Origin: Myxococcales bacterium
GTDB taxonomy: Bacteria; Myxococcota_A; UBA9160; JALSIO01
DNA length: 6,273 nt
Direction of reading: 5' to 3'
Assembly: GCA_026989995.1 (NCBI GenBank)
Contig: JALSIO010000051.1
Span: forward strand, 1-6,273
In this document: positions 5,542 through 6,273 of the stretch, piece after piece
How positions within the stretch are numbered: position 1 is the stretch's first letter
Layout: each line of letters begins with the position of its first letter
Notes under the pieces: generated by a model
The model's database searches: none
What the model saw: the letters and a program-made list of their open reading frames with translations, nothing else
Told to the model about the DNA's origin: nothing
Made by a program: the position numbers and the translations under genes

Positions 5542-6273
5542 GGCGGCGGCTGCGGCGGCGCCTCGGCCCGCGCGCGGGCGCGCGCCTGGCGCTCCTCGGG
5601 GCGGTGGTGGCGCTGGCGCTCGGCGGGCCCGCCCGCGGCGCGGACTTCGGTCCCGCACCGCGCGACGAGCACGGCCGCTTCGCGAATCCCGGCGGCCCCG
5701 TCCCCCACGGCCCGCCGGGCGTCCGGATCCCCTTCTTCCTGCGCCGCCTGGCCGGCGCCTTCCGAAGCCGTCCCGGCGCGCCGGGGCGCGTGGACAACGA
5801 CGGAGCCTTTCTCCGCGAGAACGCGCGCCACAGCGTGCCCACGGTCACGTGGATCGGGCACGCCACCGTCGTGGTCCAGATGGACCACGCCACCTTTCTC
5901 ACCGACCCGATCTGGTCGGATACGGCAAGCCCCCTGCCCTTCTTCGGGCCGCGGCGCTTCGTTCCGCCCGGACTCGATCTCGCCGAGCTGCCCGAACCGG
6001 ATTTCGTGCTGATCTCCCACAACCACTACGACCACCTCGACCTCGCCACCCTCGAGGAGATCCACCGGCGCTGGCCGCGGACCGCCTTCTTCGTTCCGCT
6101 CGGCAACGGCCGGCTTCTCGAGGGGCGCGGGATCGCGCCGGTGGGCGAGTTCGACTGGGGCGACTCGCTCGAATACCGGGGCCTGCGCGTCACCTGTCTT
6201 CCCGCGCGCCACTGGAGCCGCCGCGGGCTTCGCGACGACAACCGGGCGCTCTGGGCGTCCTGGGCGGTGGTGG
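5538..6273 (+). CDS. MBL-fold metallohydrolase, NAPE-PLD/RomA-like, exported or membrane-anchored (3' end missing)
   Basis: The frame is open from ATG 5538 to the window end (245 codons, no stop), so only the N-terminal part is present; relatives run to roughly 330-400 residues. Residues 1-35 form a signal or anchor: nine basic residues in the first 14, a hydrophobic stretch LALLGAVVALALGG (17-30), then PARGA with possible cleavage after Ala35. The metallo-beta-lactamase fold follows. WIGHATVVVQM (105-115) and LTDPIWSD lead to SPLPFFGPRRFVPPG (131-145), closely like the NAPE phospholipase D signature, then the metal motif HNHYDHLD (His161, His163, Asp165, His166). GNGRLLEGRGI, EFDWGD and PARHWSRR (His225) match the same family. 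Later Asp and His ligands would lie past the window. Members hydrolyse phosphodiester or similar bonds, NAPE-PLD acting on membrane lipids; the substrate here is not known. The four-base overlap with the preceding gene implies co-expression. Confidence 0.9.
   Translation, partial: MRRRLRRRLGPRAGARLALLGAVVALALGGPARGADFGPAPRDEHGRFANPGGPVPHGPPGVRIPFFLRRLAGAFRSRPGAPGRVDNDGAFLRENARHSVPTVTWIGHATVVVQMDHATFLTDPIWSDTASPLPFFGPRRFVPPGLDLAELPEPDFVLISHNHYDHLDLATLEEIHRRWPRTAFFVPLGNGRLLEGRGIAPVGEFDWGDSLEYRGLRVTCLPARHWSRRGLRDDNRALWASWAVV

Noticed and set aside
3211..5658. 815-codon open frame on the minus strand under the oxidoreductase and ADP-ribosylglycohydrolase genes
   Set aside because: The translation is low-complexity, rich in Arg, Pro, Gly, Ala and His, with no recognisable domain, while the plus strand carries two well-matched enzymes. 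Such antisense frames follow from the high GC at third codon positions.
3636..6212. 858-codon open frame on the minus strand under three plus-strand genes
   Set aside because: Same reason: Ser/Arg/Pro-rich composition, no motif, and it spans gene boundaries on the other strand.
1..6273. CRISPR arrays, tRNA or rRNA genes, transposase genes or attachment sites
   Set aside because: I saw no regularly spaced direct repeats, tRNA-like or rRNA-like segments, recombinase motifs or terminal repeats.

Overview
The window is very GC-rich (roughly 70% or more by eye, with strong G/C bias at third codon positions and long spurious open frames on the opposite strands). It holds five protein genes with normal bacterial start sites and close spacing. 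The gene mix fits a high-GC proteobacterium in the broad sense, or a relative such as Myxococcota or Binatota: a CorA-type transporter, a bacterial glutathione S-transferase, an orphan molybdopterin oxidoreductase, an ADP-ribosylglycohydrolase and a NAPE-PLD/RomA-like hydrolase. Taxon is inference; no rRNA or other marker gene is present.

Layout. On the minus strand, 56-1174 encodes a CorA-family divalent metal transporter, with a possible second gene starting at its stop codon and leaving the window. A divergent intergenic region (1175-1399) separates it from a plus-strand series: a glutathione S-transferase (1400-2032); a 110-nt gap with a strong inverted repeat; a 744-residue [4Fe-4S]/molybdopterin oxidoreductase (2143-4377); a 63-nt gap with a second inverted repeat; an ADP-ribosylglycohydrolase (4441-5541); and, overlapping its stop by 4 nt, an exported metallo-beta-lactamase-fold hydrolase of the NAPE-PLD/RomA type (5538 to the window end, incomplete).

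How the genes may work together. The only firm coupling is the ATGA overlap between the ADP-ribosylglycohydrolase and the MBL-fold hydrolase, which implies co-translation. GST and oxidoreductase are co-directional, but the hairpin between them may separate or attenuate transcription. No electron-transfer partner, maturation factor or Tat signal accompanies the oxidoreductase, so it appears to be a soluble cytoplasmic enzyme of unknown substrate.

I do not see a clear new defence, mobile or RNA system. The points most worth a second look are the lack of a usual Cys/Sec/Ser ligand at the predicted Mo site, the ADP-ribosylglycohydrolase/MBL pair, and two genes that may be read from nearly leaderless GTG starts just after -10-like ACACT elements.
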